NCBI GenBank assembly: GCA_020637235.1
Contig: JACJWG010000013.1
Span: forward strand, 62,001 to 126,000
From: Acidimicrobiaceae bacterium
GTDB lineage: Bacteria > Actinomycetota > Acidimicrobiia > Acidimicrobiales > Ilumatobacteraceae
Direction: 5' to 3'
DNA: 64,000 bases
Position numbers and translations under genes: made by a program. The notes beneath the pieces were generated by a model. It worked only from the letters and a program-made list of their open reading frames with translations, ran no database searches and was not told the DNA's origin. This document shows, in pieces, positions 1-8,874 of the stretch (position 1 is its first letter; each line of letters begins with the position of its first letter).

Positions 1-453
1 GGCGTGCCGGTGGTCGGGATGCAACCGGTAGCGCTTCCACGGGTCGTGGCCGAGCACCACCTGCGGCCGCAGCTCCCGGATCACCTTGGCGACGGCGCTG
101 CGCAGCGCGAGCGTGCTCTCGAGCTCGCCGTCCACCTCGCCGAGGAACACCACCTCACCGGCGTTCGAGCCGGACAGGCGTCGCGCCGCTGCTCGCTGTT
201 CGGCCTGGCGACGCGTCACCAGCGCCGCAGTGTCGGCATCGACGTCCCACGTGCCCTTCGAGCCGTCGGTGCACACGAGGTGGTGGACGACGCATCCGGC
301 GGCGGCCCACTTGGCGAGGGTGGCACCCGCGCCGAACTCGACGTCGTCGGGGTGTGCGCCGATCGCGAGCGCGCTGACCGGCGTGGCGAGATCGTGGCTG
401 ATGGTCGGAGTCAGCGTGTCGGGGACGGGTTGACCGGGTTCGTTCGCAGCCAT
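1..453 (-). CDS. PIG-L family deacetylase (LmbE-like), partial at the window edge
   Basis: The visible N-terminal 151 residues carry the PIG-L/LmbE zinc-hydrolase signature AHPDDVEFGAG near residues 33-43 and a second metal-binding HPDHR near the cut end. The C-terminus lies beyond base 1. Family members remove N-acetyl groups from sugars, for example MshB/Mca in mycothiol metabolism and GlcNAc-PI deacetylase. Which substrate applies here cannot be told. The ATG at 453 lies 43 bases inside the end of cofC, so translation is probably coupled to it. There is no signal peptide, so the protein should be cytoplasmic. The family call is firm and the substrate is unknown. Confidence 0.88.
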   Translation of the reverse strand, partial: MAANEPGQPVPDTLTPTISHDLATPVSALAIGAHPDDVEFGAGATLAKWAAAGCVVHHLVCTDGSKGTWDVDADTAALVTRRQAEQRAAARRLSGSNAGEVVFLGEVDGELESTLALRSAVAKVIRELRPQVVLGHDPWKRYRLHPDHRHA

Positions 454-1067
454 GTGGGCAGGACGTCCTTCACGAGGGGGTGGGCGAGGTCGCGGGGATG
501 GTCGAGGTCGAGCGCCAACAACGGGTCGCGCACCACTTCCACGGCGCAGCCGGTGGCGAGCGCCTGGGCGAGATGACGGCGGAACGACCCGGCGCCGTAT
601 GCCGCGCGCAGCCCGGCGTCGACGGGGAACGACCACACGTTCGTGCCGTCGAGGCGTTCGTCGGGCACCAGCACGATGGTGTCGGCCCGAGCGAGGTCGC
701 GCAGCGGGCGTGGCAGCGGCAGATCGGCGTGGGCCACCACGACGTGTCGATACCCGCGTTCGCGCAACTCGGCGATCGCTCGGTCGACGGCACCGTTGAG
801 GCCCTGCCCTTCTTCGCGTAACACGATCGCCCCGTGAGCCTCGGCCCAATCGGCCACCGTGGGGTCGTCGCACACGACGGCGACCGGTCCGTCGCCGGCA
901 GCGACGAGCACCTGTTCGGCCGTCCATCGGGCCAGGCGTTCGCGCGCCTCGGCGTCGAGGACCGATGCCAGCCGGCCCTTCGCCAGGTGAAAGGCCTTCA
1001 CCGGCACCAGCACGACCGGATCGAGCGCCGAGCTGGCGCTGGTCCCTGAGCGCCGCTCCACCGTCAC
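411..1067 (-). CDS. cofC: 2-phospho-L-lactate (or phosphoenolpyruvate) guanylyltransferase CofC
   Basis: CofC activates phospholactate or phosphoenolpyruvate with GTP to form the precursor that CofD joins to Fo in coenzyme F420 synthesis. The protein has the nucleotidyltransferase start VVLVPVKAFHLAKGRL, a mid-protein GLNGAVDRAI stretch and a VAHADLPL metal-binding motif, in the order seen in CofC. Its 218 residues fit the family. I chose GTG at 1067 because a TACCAT -10 hexamer (1074-1079) ends 6 nt upstream, which fits a leaderless transcript. The gene overlaps the PIG-L deacetylase downstream. No other F420 gene is in the window. Confidence 0.92.
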   Translation of the reverse strand: MTVERRSGTSASSALDPVVLVPVKAFHLAKGRLASVLDAEARERLARWTAEQVLVAAGDGPVAVVCDDPTVADWAEAHGAIVLREEGQGLNGAVDRAIAELRERGYRHVVVAHADLPLPRPLRDLARADTIVLVPDERLDGTNVWSFPVDAGLRAAYGAGSFRRHLAQALATGCAVEVVRDPLLALDLDHPRDLAHPLVKDVLPTWLRTNPVNPSPTR

Positions 1068-1073
1068 GGGCTC

Positions 1074-1079
1074 ATGGTA
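1074..1079 (-). promoter_or_regulatory. -10 hexamer TACCAT for cofC
   Basis: TACCAT on the minus strand ends 6 nt before GTG 1067 and decides between two possible GTG starts. Confidence 0.5.
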
Positions 1080-1183
1080 GGCATCCCGCTCCCCGAGCGG
1101 CCGCGTCGCACGCCGTGCGGTCGCCTCTCGTCGTGGGCGACGCCGGACCCGACCGTCGTGTGCATCACGAGCACCCTGCTCGG

Positions 1184-1189
1184 TACCGT
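1184..1189 (+). promoter_or_regulatory. -10 hexamer TACCGT for the hypothetical gene at 1197
   Basis: TACCGT ends 7 nt before ATG 1197. It rules out the longer upstream in-frame ATG at 1074. Confidence 0.5.
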
Positions 1190-1196
1190 GTCGCGC

Positions 1197-2477
1197 ATGA
1201 CCGCCGCCACGCCGCTCGGCACCCCTGTCGTTGCTCCACCGACGATCGGCGTGCTCGGGCGCGACTGGCGGGCCACCGTGACGCCGGGCGGTGCGGTGGA
1301 GCAGTGGGACGGGCTCGGGGCACTCGACTGGTTCGTCGCCGCCGACGACCGGTGGCACGTGCCCGCCCGCGAGCCGGCCGTTCGCCAGAGCCTGGTGGAG
1401 GGCACACCCGTCGTCGAGACCCGGCTCCGGATCCCGAGCGGCGACGCCGTCCATCGGGTGTATTCCGTGGCCGACCACGGCGGGCTCGCGGTCGTCGAGA
1501 TCACCAACGATTCGCCGCTGCCGATCGCCGTGGCCTTCGCCGGCGCTGCCGTGCTGTCGGCGCGTCCCCCGACGGACATGCCGATCGAGGGGATCGATCT
1601 GCCGGCCGGTGCCGTGGTGTTCCCGGTCGGCCACCACGCCACGCTCACCGTCGCACTGCCTCACCACCCCGGCAGTGAGCTGGCACGCAGCGGACGCCTG
1701 CCGGCCGGGTTACCGACGGCACTCCAGGTGGCGCGAGGATGGCTCGCACTGGCCGAACGCGCGAGCCGGCTGCTCGTCCCCGATCCGACGGCGATCGGGG
1801 CCGTGGTGCGCGAGCGCTGCCAGTTGCTGCTCGACGGCCCCGCCGACGCCCACGAACGTCCGGTCGACTTCCTCTTGTCGATCGGCGAACTGGTGCGCAT
1901 GGGCAGTGTGGCGGAGGCGTGGATGCCCGAGTTGGCCGACGCCGTCGCGGCGCTGCCGGCACACGTCGCCGACCCGTTCCTCGGGGCCGCGCTCGACGCC
2001 GCCGGCCGGGTGTGTGTCGCAGCCGACGACCCGCGAGCCGAGCGCGACCTGCACCAGGTGCGGAACCGGCTGGCGCGCGAGCACCCGTCGGCGAACGCCG
2101 GGCCCCTCAAAGCAGCGGAGTCGGTCACCGGCCTGCGCGACGTCGTGGCGCTCGAACGCACCATCGCCGACGGGACCGACCTGTTCCCGCACGGCATCCC
2201 GGCCCCGTGGCTCGGCCAGCACTTCGAGGTGTACGGGGTGCCCACCGGCACACGGTCGTCGGTGTCGTTCGCGGTGCGCTGGCACGGCGAGCGACCGGCC
2301 GTGCTGTGGGAGTGCAGTGGCGACCCCGTCACGCTCACCTCGTCCGGCGCCGCGCCCGGCTGGTCGACGACCGACCGCACCGGCGAGACGTTGTGGCCCG
2401 CACCCACTGGTGCCGTGCCGACCGTCCCGAGCGCGCCGGAGCGGCCGGGCGCGCCGGACGGCGACGTGTCGTTCAGC
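1197..2477 (+). CDS. Conserved hypothetical protein, unknown function
   Basis: This protein of about 426 residues matches no family I can name. The N-terminal half looks beta-rich (for example VVEITNDSPLPIAVAF), as in sugar-binding beta-sandwiches of some glycoside hydrolases. The middle is alpha-helical and the end (ERPAVLWECSGDPVTL) is again beta-rich. No signal peptide or membrane segment is seen. ATG 1197 is chosen because TACCGT (1184-1189) ends 7 nt before it, a leaderless arrangement. The stop TGA overlaps the secernin-like gene start (TGATG), so the two are probably co-transcribed and coupled. A glycogen- or glucan-related role is only a guess. Confidence 0.6.
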
Positions 2478-2479
2478 TG

Positions 2480-3382
2480 ATGTGCGACACCCTCGTCGCG
2501 CTGCCACCCTCGACGGTGTCGGGGTGCACGTTGTTCGCGAAGAACAGCGACCGTCCACCGGACGAGCCGCAGGACGTGCGTTGGTACCCGCCGCGTGTCG
2601 ACGAACACGCCACCCGGGCCACGCACATCAGTGTGCCGGCCCACGTCGGCCCGACCAGGGGTTGTCTGCTGAGCGTGCCACGGTGGTGTTGGGGCGCCGA
2701 GCACGGCGTGAACGACGCCGGCGTCGCGATCGGCAACGAGGCGATCTACACGACCCTCGATCCTCGTCGTGCGCCCGATGCGCTCATCGGGATGGATCTC
2801 GTGCGGCTCGGACTCGAGCGGGCCGGATCGGCCGGCGAGGCGGTCGCCGTGATGACCTCGCTCCTGACGACACACGGCCAGGGTGGCACCGGCCACGATC
2901 CGGCAGGGCGCCACGGCCCGAAGGCGTACTGGAGCAGCTTCCTGGTCGCCGACACGAGCGAGGCCTACGTGCTCGAGACCTCGGGGCGTGACTGGGCGAT
3001 CGAACGAGTGGTGGCGACGCGAGCGATCTCCAACCGCACCACCATCGCCGACTTCGACGCTGCGCATCGCCACCCCCGTCAGCCCGTCGCCACGCTGGTC
3101 GACCCTCGCTGGCACGCGTCGAACGCTGTGCTGGAGCGGCGTCCGGTGTCGGTCGAGTCGTTGCAGGCGCACCTGCGCTCGCACGATTCGTGCGCCGTGC
3201 CGGGATGGGCCGTGTGCATGCACGCGGTCGACGACACCGGCGATCCCGTGGAGGACACGACGGCGTCGATGGTGGCCGAGCTCGCGCCCGACGGCGGTCG
3301 GGCGTGGGTGACCGTCGGGCATCCGTGCGAGCGCGCCTACCTGGCGGTGCGCGTGGGCGAGCCGTTCGAGCTGAGGAGCTGA
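2480..3382 (+). CDS. Secernin-like C69-family hydrolase
   Basis: The protein opens MCDTLVA, the hallmark of secernin and C69 dipeptidase-like Ntn hydrolases, in which Cys2 becomes the N-terminal nucleophile once Met1 is removed. FAKNSDRPPDEPQ near residues 19-31 is the conserved NSDR substrate-site segment, and GVNDAGVAIGNEA is the following Ntn-hydrolase strand. Its 300 residues are shorter than typical secernins of about 400. The start overlaps the previous stop by one base. It probably hydrolyses an amide bond, but the substrate is unknown. No leader peptide is present, so it is cytoplasmic. Confidence 0.8.
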   Translation: MCDTLVALPPSTVSGCTLFAKNSDRPPDEPQDVRWYPPRVDEHATRATHISVPAHVGPTRGCLLSVPRWCWGAEHGVNDAGVAIGNEAIYTTLDPRRAPDALIGMDLVRLGLERAGSAGEAVAVMTSLLTTHGQGGTGHDPAGRHGPKAYWSSFLVADTSEAYVLETSGRDWAIERVVATRAISNRTTIADFDAAHRHPRQPVATLVDPRWHASNAVLERRPVSVESLQAHLRSHDSCAVPGWAVCMHAVDDTGDPVEDTTASMVAELAPDGGRAWVTVGHPCERAYLAVRVGEPFELRS

Positions 3383-3406
3383 GGCGCCGAGGAGCTGAGG
3401 CGCCGA
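3373..3406 (+). repeat. Short direct repeat at the end of the secernin-like gene
   Basis: The unit GAGGAGCTGAGGCGCC occurs twice in tandem (about 17-bp period), overlapping the stop codon. It lies in the short gap between the convergent secernin-like and alcohol dehydrogenase genes. It looks like a slippage duplication with no evident function. Confidence 0.5.
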
Positions 3407-3430
3407 GGCCGACCTCGTCGTCGCGTCGGG

Positions 3431-4474
3431 TCAGCGCGTCATGTCGGTGACGACGGCCATGCCGGCACCGGGGAAGTCGTGCATCCGGCCGAGGTGGTCG
3501 ACCCCCTCGCTGAGCGAGAGGTGCGAGGTGACGAGTCGCTCGGGGTGCAGTTTGCCGTTGGCCACCATCGCGAGCATGCGAGGGTAGGCGTGCGCGGCCA
3601 TGCCGTGGCTGCCGGTGAGCTCGATCTCGCGGCCGTGCAACAGGCTCATCGGGATCGGCGGCAACGAGTCGTCACCGACCATCAGGCCCACCTGCACGTG
3701 ACGGCCCTGGGTGCGCAACGAGTGGATCGACGCGAGACAGGTGGCCGTGGTACCGACGGCGTCGATCGACGAGTGTGCGCCACCGCCGGTGAGCTCGACG
3801 ATCGTCGCGGCGACGTCGCCGGCGCGCCCGTCGACCACGTGCGAGGCACCGCACTGACGGGCGAGCTCGAGCGACCCGTCGTCGACGTCGACGGCCACGG
3901 TGCGCACCCCCAGCGCAGTGGCGATCATGATCGCCGAGAGCCCCACCCCACCGCAGCCGTGCACCGCCAACCACTGCCCGGGCGCCACGCGAGCCTGGTG
4001 GGCCACGGCGCGGAACGACGTGGCGAACCGGCATCCGAGGCTCGCCGCGTCGGCGTAGCCGAGATGCTCGGGCAACGCCACCAGGTTGAGGTCGGCGCGG
4101 GGCAGGGCGACGAACTCGGCCATCGATCCCCACCCGGTGAAGCCGGGTTGGTACTGGTGGTCGCACACCTGCTGCTGACCGGCCCGGCACCGCGGGCAGG
4201 TGCCGCATCCGAGCACGAACGGCACGGTGACCCGGTCGCCCACGCGCCAGCGGGAGACTTCGGGCCCGATCGCCACGATGTCGCCGGCGAGTTCGTGGCC
4301 GGGGACGTGGGGGAGCGCGATGTCGGGGTCGTGGCCCTGCCACGCGTGCCAGTCGCTGCGGCACACCCCGTTCGCGGCCACCTGCACCACCACCCCGTCG
4401 GCGGGCGGCGACGGCGTGGGCAGATCGACCACCTCGAGCGGTCCACCGAAGTGTTCGAAGTACGCAGCTCGCAC
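3431..4474 (-). CDS. Zinc-dependent medium-chain alcohol dehydrogenase
   Basis: This 347-residue MDR-superfamily oxidoreductase uses NAD(P)+ to oxidise an alcohol or reduce an aldehyde. The catalytic zinc ligands are visible as CRSDWHAW (Cys) and GHE in VPGHELAGDI. A structural zinc site CGTCPRCRAGQQQVC with four cysteines follows. The Rossmann motif GCGGVGLSA is near residue 175. The start is GTG. It follows the FMN reductase by 10 nt on the same strand, so they probably form an operon. The substrate cannot be inferred. Confidence 0.9.
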   Translation of the reverse strand: MRAAYFEHFGGPLEVVDLPTPSPPADGVVVQVAANGVCRSDWHAWQGHDPDIALPHVPGHELAGDIVAIGPEVSRWRVGDRVTVPFVLGCGTCPRCRAGQQQVCDHQYQPGFTGWGSMAEFVALPRADLNLVALPEHLGYADAASLGCRFATSFRAVAHQARVAPGQWLAVHGCGGVGLSAIMIATALGVRTVAVDVDDGSLELARQCGASHVVDGRAGDVAATIVELTGGGAHSSIDAVGTTATCLASIHSLRTQGRHVQVGLMVGDDSLPPIPMSLLHGREIELTGSHGMAAHAYPRMLAMVANGKLHPERLVTSHLSLSEGVDHLGRMHDFPGAGMAVVTDMTR

Positions 4475-4484
4475 GGGCGACCCC

Positions 4485-5045
4485 CTACGACGCCGGCCGG
4501 GCGTGGAGCGCGGCCACGACGTTCGCGATCTTCTCGCGCACGAGGTCGACGATCTCGTCGTCGGCCGTGCCGTCGACGGTGATGCGTGTGCCGCCCAGCT
4601 TCACGTTCACGGCCGGTTCCTCGACGATGGTGTTCCCCAGGTAGCCGAGGATCAACGCGAGCGGCGGTTGCACCCGCGACCCGCCGCCCATGCCGCCGCT
4701 GGTCATCATCGCGATCACCTTGCCCTGCAACGTGTGCTGGCCGGGGGGCCGGGTGAGCCAGTCGATCGCGTTCTTCGCCACCGCTGCCGGGCTGAAGTTG
4801 TGCTCCGGCATCCCGATGATCAGCGCGTCCGCACCCGACACGAGCTCGCGCCAGTGTTGCACCGAGGCCGGGGGATCGTCCTCGAGGTCCTCGTTGTAGA
4901 ACGGCAACTGCTGGATCGCGTGCTGAGGTTCGTCCACCTCGATCGTCAACTCCGCCGGAGCCACCCGCTGGGCGATGCGCAACAGACCGGTGTTGGACGA
5001 CGCGGCACGCAGGCTGCCGGAGATGCCGATGGCGCGGAAGTTCAT
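4485..5045 (-). CDS. NADPH-dependent FMN reductase family protein
   Basis: The protein has a flavodoxin-like fold with the FMN-phosphate loop GISGSLRAASSNTGLL at the N-terminus and the MPEHNFSPAAVAKNAIDWLTRP segment typical of the NADPH_dep_FMN_red / SsuE-like family, with its usual ~190 residues. I use the internal ATG at 5045 (MNFRAIGISGSL) rather than an upstream in-frame start because the family begins right at this strand. It supplies reduced flavin or reduces quinones or azo compounds. The downstream gene is an alcohol dehydrogenase. Confidence 0.88.
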   Translation of the reverse strand: MNFRAIGISGSLRAASSNTGLLRIAQRVAPAELTIEVDEPQHAIQQLPFYNEDLEDDPPASVQHWRELVSGADALIIGMPEHNFSPAAVAKNAIDWLTRPPGQHTLQGKVIAMMTSGGMGGGSRVQPPLALILGYLGNTIVEEPAVNVKLGGTRITVDGTADDEIVDLVREKIANVVAALHARPAS

Positions 5046-5072
5046 GAGCCGCAGTATGGCGGCTCGCACCGA

Positions 5073-5750
5073 TCAGTGCAGGACGGCGTCGTCGCCGACA
5101 CGGATCGTCCCGGGTTCGAGCACGGTCGCATAGGCCCGGCTCACCGGGCCGCGGCCGTGGTGCATCCGCATGAAGTCGCCGTCGGAGAACCAGCGGGCGT
5201 TGTGCTTGCACGGCAGCGCCCACGCCGACACCTCGCACAGCACGGTGCCGAGCCGGAGACGGGTGCCCGGCCGCACGTCGGCCCACGACAGCCCCCGCAA
5301 CGTGACGTTCTCGCCGGCCGAGCCGTGGCCGATCGGGTGGCCGTCGGTGGCGAAGGCGTCGATCACCTCACCTGCCCACAGGCACAGGGCCTGCCACGGG
5401 CGGCCGTGGTGCTGTCGGCTGCGCTGCCGGTCGCCCACCACGCCGCGCCATCCGACCTCCACCTCGTCGACGGGCAGCTTCGGCACACCACCGTCGTTTC
5501 GGTGCAGGTGTGCGACCGTGCCGGTGGCCGACGGCAGCACGCCGGCAGCTCGATACGCGGCGCCGGCCGCCAGCAGTGCCGACCACACCCGAGGCAGCAC
5601 CTCGTCGACGTCGCCGTCGAGATCGGGCCACAGGTGGGCGACGACGTCGGCGTCGCGGCCGAGGGTGAGCTCGTCCCACAGCGCCGGGAAGTTGGCCACC
5701 GTTCGGACGGCGTCGGTGTCGCTGAACTCGTACGGGCCGAGGCGGTGCAT
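5073..5750 (-). CDS. MOSC domain-containing protein
   Basis: The C-terminal two-thirds is a MOSC (molybdenum cofactor sulfurase C-terminal) domain with HHGRPWQALCLW, GENVTLRGLSWADVRPGTRLRLG and the conserved cysteine in WALPCKHNARWF. MOSC proteins bind sulfur or Mo-cofactor and handle sulfuration or N-hydroxylated substrates. The ~60 N-terminal residues match nothing I recognise. ATG 5750 is supported by TACGAT (5757-5762) ending 6 nt upstream. The gene diverges from selD and both look leaderless. A molybdenum hydroxylase subunit is encoded nearby at 9.5-11.9 kb. Confidence 0.87.
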   Translation of the reverse strand: MHRLGPYEFSDTDAVRTVANFPALWDELTLGRDADVVAHLWPDLDGDVDEVLPRVWSALLAAGAAYRAAGVLPSATGTVAHLHRNDGGVPKLPVDEVEVGWRGVVGDRQRSRQHHGRPWQALCLWAGEVIDAFATDGHPIGHGSAGENVTLRGLSWADVRPGTRLRLGTVLCEVSAWALPCKHNARWFSDGDFMRMHHGRGPVSRAYATVLEPGTIRVGDDAVLH

Positions 5751-5756
5751 CCGCCG

Positions 5757-5762
5757 ATCGTA
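5757..5762 (-). promoter_or_regulatory. -10 hexamer TACGAT for a leaderless MOSC mRNA
   Basis: TACGAT on the minus strand ends 6 nt before the ATG at 5750, the spacing repeated at many starts in this window. Confidence 0.5.
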
Positions 5763-5801
5763 GGTGTGCTCGGCGAGGTCGGGCCGTCGCGAGCGGACCC
5801 G

Positions 5802-5807
5802 TAGGCT
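5802..5807 (+). promoter_or_regulatory. -10 hexamer TAGGCT for leaderless selD
   Basis: TAGGCT ends 7 nt before the selD ATG, so the start codon would be at or next to +1. No ribosome-binding site is visible. Confidence 0.5.
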
Positions 5808-5814
5808 GGCCGCC

Positions 5815-6861
5815 ATGACCGCCACCGATGCCGCCCGCGACACCGATCCGTTCGCCGACCTCCGCCTCACCGAGTGGACGTCGTGCGGCGGGTGTGCGGC
5901 CAAGTGGGGTGCGTCGCTGCTCACCGACCTGGTGCGCGAGATGCCGGTCGGCGCCGACCCGTCGCTGCTCATCGGCCTCGCGCCGTTCGACGACGCCGCG
6001 ATCTACCAGGTGGCGCCGGACGTGGCGCTGGTGAGCACCACCGACTTCTTCCCGCCGTTGGTCGACCATCCGGCCGACTTCGGCGCGATCGCCGCGGCCA
6101 ACGCGTGCAGCGACGTGTTCGCGATGGGCGGTCGAGTCGCGATCGCGGTGAACATCGCGGCGTTCCCCGAGCACTTCCCGCGTGAGGCGATCGCCGCGAT
6201 CTTCGACGCCGCGGCCACCGTGGTGAGCGAGGCCGGTGGCACGATCGCCGGCGGTCACACGATCCGCAACCCCGAGCCGATCTTCGGTCTCGCGGTGCAG
6301 GGCGTGGTGCACCCCGACCGTGTGTTCCGCAAGGGTGGCGCCCGTCCCGGCGACGTGTTGTTGCTGTCGAAGCCGATCGGCACCGGGCTCACGCTCGCCG
6401 GAGGTTCGGCCGACGACGCCGCAGCGGCGGTCGCCGGGATGAAGCGTCTGAACCGGCGGGCGAGCGAAGACCTGCAGGAACTCGGCGATGCCGTGCACGC
6501 GGTCACCGACGTCACCGGCTACGGCCTCGCCGGGCACGGGTGGGAGATGGCCGAGCGCGGTGGGGTGCGCGTGGTGGTGCACACCGGCTCGATCGTCACC
6601 TATCCGGGCGCGCGTGAGGCCGCCGAGCGGGGGGTGCGCACCGGCGGCGACCGCCGCAACCGCGACTACGTCGAGGGGCATCTCGTGTCGAGCGCCGATG
6701 CGGCCGGTGAGGCGCTGTGCATGGACCCGCAGACCTCCGGCGGGCTGCTCGTCGCCCTCGACCCGGCGTCGGCCGATCGGTTGACGAGCGGGGCGACCGG
6801 CGTCGGCTGGTGGCGTGTCGGCGAGGTGGCCGAGGGACCGGCCTCGCTCGAGCTGCGCTGA
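5815..6861 (+). CDS. selD: Selenide, water dikinase SelD (cysteine form)
   Basis: SelD makes selenophosphate from selenide and ATP, the selenium donor for selenocysteine, 2-selenouridine in tRNA, or the Se-cofactor of some molybdenum hydroxylases. The N-terminal catalytic motif reads TSCGGCAAKWG, with Cys where some homologues have selenocysteine and with the catalytic Lys. ATP-binding segments include STTDFFPP and ANACSDVFAMGG, and the C-terminus has MDPQTSGGLL. The 348 residues match the family. No selA, selB or selU is in the window. The start is supported by a -10 hexamer 7 nt upstream. Confidence 0.95.
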   Translation: MTATDAARDTDPFADLRLTEWTSCGGCAAKWGASLLTDLVREMPVGADPSLLIGLAPFDDAAIYQVAPDVALVSTTDFFPPLVDHPADFGAIAAANACSDVFAMGGRVAIAVNIAAFPEHFPREAIAAIFDAAATVVSEAGGTIAGGHTIRNPEPIFGLAVQGVVHPDRVFRKGGARPGDVLLLSKPIGTGLTLAGGSADDAAAAVAGMKRLNRRASEDLQELGDAVHAVTDVTGYGLAGHGWEMAERGGVRVVVHTGSIVTYPGAREAAERGVRTGGDRRNRDYVEGHLVSSADAAGEALCMDPQTSGGLLVALDPASADRLTSGATGVGWWRVGEVAEGPASLELR

Positions 6862-6910
6862 CACCCGGCCGAGCTGCGGCACACCGCCCGGGATTGGCAG
6901 ACTGCTCGCG

Positions 6911-7582
6911 ATGGCCGGCCGCGCCCCCACCCGCACGATCGAGAAGGAGCTGTGGGCGCGCGGGCACGAGGTCGTCGTGGGCATCGACGAAGTGGGGCGC
7001 GGTGCGTGGGCCGGGCCGCTGATGGTGGGCGCTGCGGTGCTGCCGCGCGATCGGCGCGTGAACGGGGTGCGCGACTCGAAGGTGCTCACCGAAGCCAACC
7101 GCGAGTTCCTGTTCGATCGCATCGCCGCCTGGTGCGACACCTGGGCGGTGGGGGCGGCGAGCCAGGAGGAGTGCGACGAACTCGGCATGGCGGCCGCGCA
7201 ACGTCTGGCGGCGAAGCGCGCGATCGAGGGGCTCTCGGTCCCGGTCGACGTCGCCGTCGTGGACGGCCGGTGGAACTTCGTCGCACCCCACGTCCCGCAC
7301 GTGGAGATGCGCGTGAAGGCCGATCTGCACTGCCTCTCGGTGGCCGCGGCGAGCATCCTCGCCAAGGTCACCCGCGACCGGGTGATGCGCTCGATGGCCG
7401 ACAGCTATCCGCACTGGAGCTTCGACACCAACAAGGGCTACCCGTGCCCGGTGCACAAGACCGCGCTGCAGGGCTACGGGCCCTCCGCCATCCACCGACG
7501 GTCGTGGGTGTTCATGGATCACTACGTGCCCTGGACCGGGTGTCCGCGGTTGGTGCGCCACGAGCAGGGGACGTTGTTCTGA
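6911..7582 (+). CDS. rnhB: Ribonuclease HII
   Basis: RNase HII removes ribonucleotides and RNA primers from RNA-DNA hybrids. The catalytic motif GIDEVGRGAWAGPL gives Asp and Glu, DSKVLTE carries the next conserved Asp-Ser, and VDVAVVDGRWNF and KADLHCLSVAAASILAKVTRD hold the remaining active-site residues. The length is 223 residues, as usual. The ATG at 6911 sits just upstream of the conserved core. The stop overlaps the next start by one base (TGATG), suggesting translational coupling. Confidence 0.95.
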   Translation: MAGRAPTRTIEKELWARGHEVVVGIDEVGRGAWAGPLMVGAAVLPRDRRVNGVRDSKVLTEANREFLFDRIAAWCDTWAVGAASQEECDELGMAAAQRLAAKRAIEGLSVPVDVAVVDGRWNFVAPHVPHVEMRVKADLHCLSVAAASILAKVTRDRVMRSMADSYPHWSFDTNKGYPCPVHKTALQGYGPSAIHRRSWVFMDHYVPWTGCPRLVRHEQGTLF

Positions 7583-8874
7583 TGGTCGATCACGAGGTGA
7601 TCGTGGTCGGTGCCGGTCTGGCCGGGTTGCGCTGCGCGAGCGACCTGCTCGCAGCAGGTCGCGATGTCGTCGTGCTCGAGTCGCGAGACCGCGTCGGCGG
7701 GCGGGTGTGGAGCCACCGGTTCCCGAACGGACAGTGGGCCGAGCGCGGTGCGGAGTTCGTCGATCGTGCCCACGTCGAGGTGCTCTCGCTCGCGGCTCGC
7801 CTCGGCCTCGAGGTGAACGACGTGCGCTGTGGCGGTGTGGTCGGCGACCGGTTGCTCGACGTCGGGGGTCGCACGGCGCCGTACCACCTGCACCACAGCC
7901 TCGACGGCGATCTCCGTCGGTTCGACGAGGCGATGGCCGAGCTCGCCGCGCTCGTCGACCCCGACGACCCGGCAGGTGCACGGTCGGCGCACCTCGACGC
8001 CGTGCCGCTGAGTGCCCTCGTCGAGCGACTGGGTCTGTCGCTGATGGCCCGGGTGGTGGTCGGGCGCGACATCCGCTCCGAGTACATGGTGTCGCCCGAC
8101 GAGGTGAGCCAACTGATGGCGGCGTGGATGACCTCGCGGCACCTGGCGTCGGGCGACGGATACGAGGGTCACCGCGTCGTCGGCGGCAACGACCAGTTGG
8201 CGACCGGCCTCGCCGCGCCGATCGGCGATCACCTCCGACTCCGCACGCCGGTGTCGATCGTCGAACCGGAGGCGGGTGCCGTCGTGCTGCGTTCGGGCGA
8301 ACGACTGACTGCCGAGCACCTGGTCGTCACCGTGCCGCTGCCCGTGCTCGGCCGCCTGTGGCACGAGGTCCCACCCGAGCTCAGCCGCGCCGGCTACGGC
8401 GTCGGCGGCAAGGTGAGCATCCAGTACCGACGGCGGGTGTGGCGCGACTACGGCCGTGACGGCAGTGTGCGCACCGAGCGGGCGTGGGGCGAGCTGTGGG
8501 AGATGAGCGACGACATGCCCGGCGACACCGGGGTGATGACCGCGCTGTTGTCGTCGCACGATGGTGCCGCGCTGATGTCGTTGCCCGATGTCGCCGACCG
8601 GATCGAGGCCGAGGTGGAGCGGATCTTCCCGGGGTCGCGAGGTCACGCAGGGGAGCGAGTGGTGACCGACTGGACCGACGACGAGCACAGCCTGGGCGCC
8701 TACGTGACGTTCGGGGTGGGGCAGCTGGTGGCGGCATGGCCGCTGCTGCGAGCCCGCCATGGACGGATGCTGTTGGCCGGCGAGCACACCGACGAGTGGT
8801 GCGGCTACATGGAAGGGGCGCTGCGCAGCGGCGCCCGTGCGGCACGGACGATCACGAGGGGGACACCATGTTGA
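7582..8874 (+). CDS. Flavin-containing amine oxidase
   Basis: The N-terminus has the FAD-binding GxGxxG motif VVGAGLAGLRCA, followed by VVVLESRDRVGGRVWS, the standard amine-oxidase FAD fingerprint. The C-terminal GRMLLAGEHTDEWCGYMEGALRSG is the family's second flavin-contact segment. At 430 residues it fits the NAD(P)/FAD-dependent oxidoreductase / monoamine oxidase family. The substrate is unknown. It overlaps rnhB by one base upstream and the CinA-domain gene by 7 bases downstream, giving a three-gene operon. Confidence 0.9.
   Translation: MVDHEVIVVGAGLAGLRCASDLLAAGRDVVVLESRDRVGGRVWSHRFPNGQWAERGAEFVDRAHVEVLSLAARLGLEVNDVRCGGVVGDRLLDVGGRTAPYHLHHSLDGDLRRFDEAMAELAALVDPDDPAGARSAHLDAVPLSALVERLGLSLMARVVVGRDIRSEYMVSPDEVSQLMAAWMTSRHLASGDGYEGHRVVGGNDQLATGLAAPIGDHLRLRTPVSIVEPEAGAVVLRSGERLTAEHLVVTVPLPVLGRLWHEVPPELSRAGYGVGGKVSIQYRRRVWRDYGRDGSVRTERAWGELWEMSDDMPGDTGVMTALLSSHDGAALMSLPDVADRIEAEVERIFPGSRGHAGERVVTDWTDDEHSLGAYVTFGVGQLVAAWPLLRARHGRMLLAGEHTDEWCGYMEGALRSGARAARTITRGTPC

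Noticed and set aside
5881..5895. Selenocysteine in SelD
   Set aside because: The codon at the catalytic position is TGC (Cys), not TGA.
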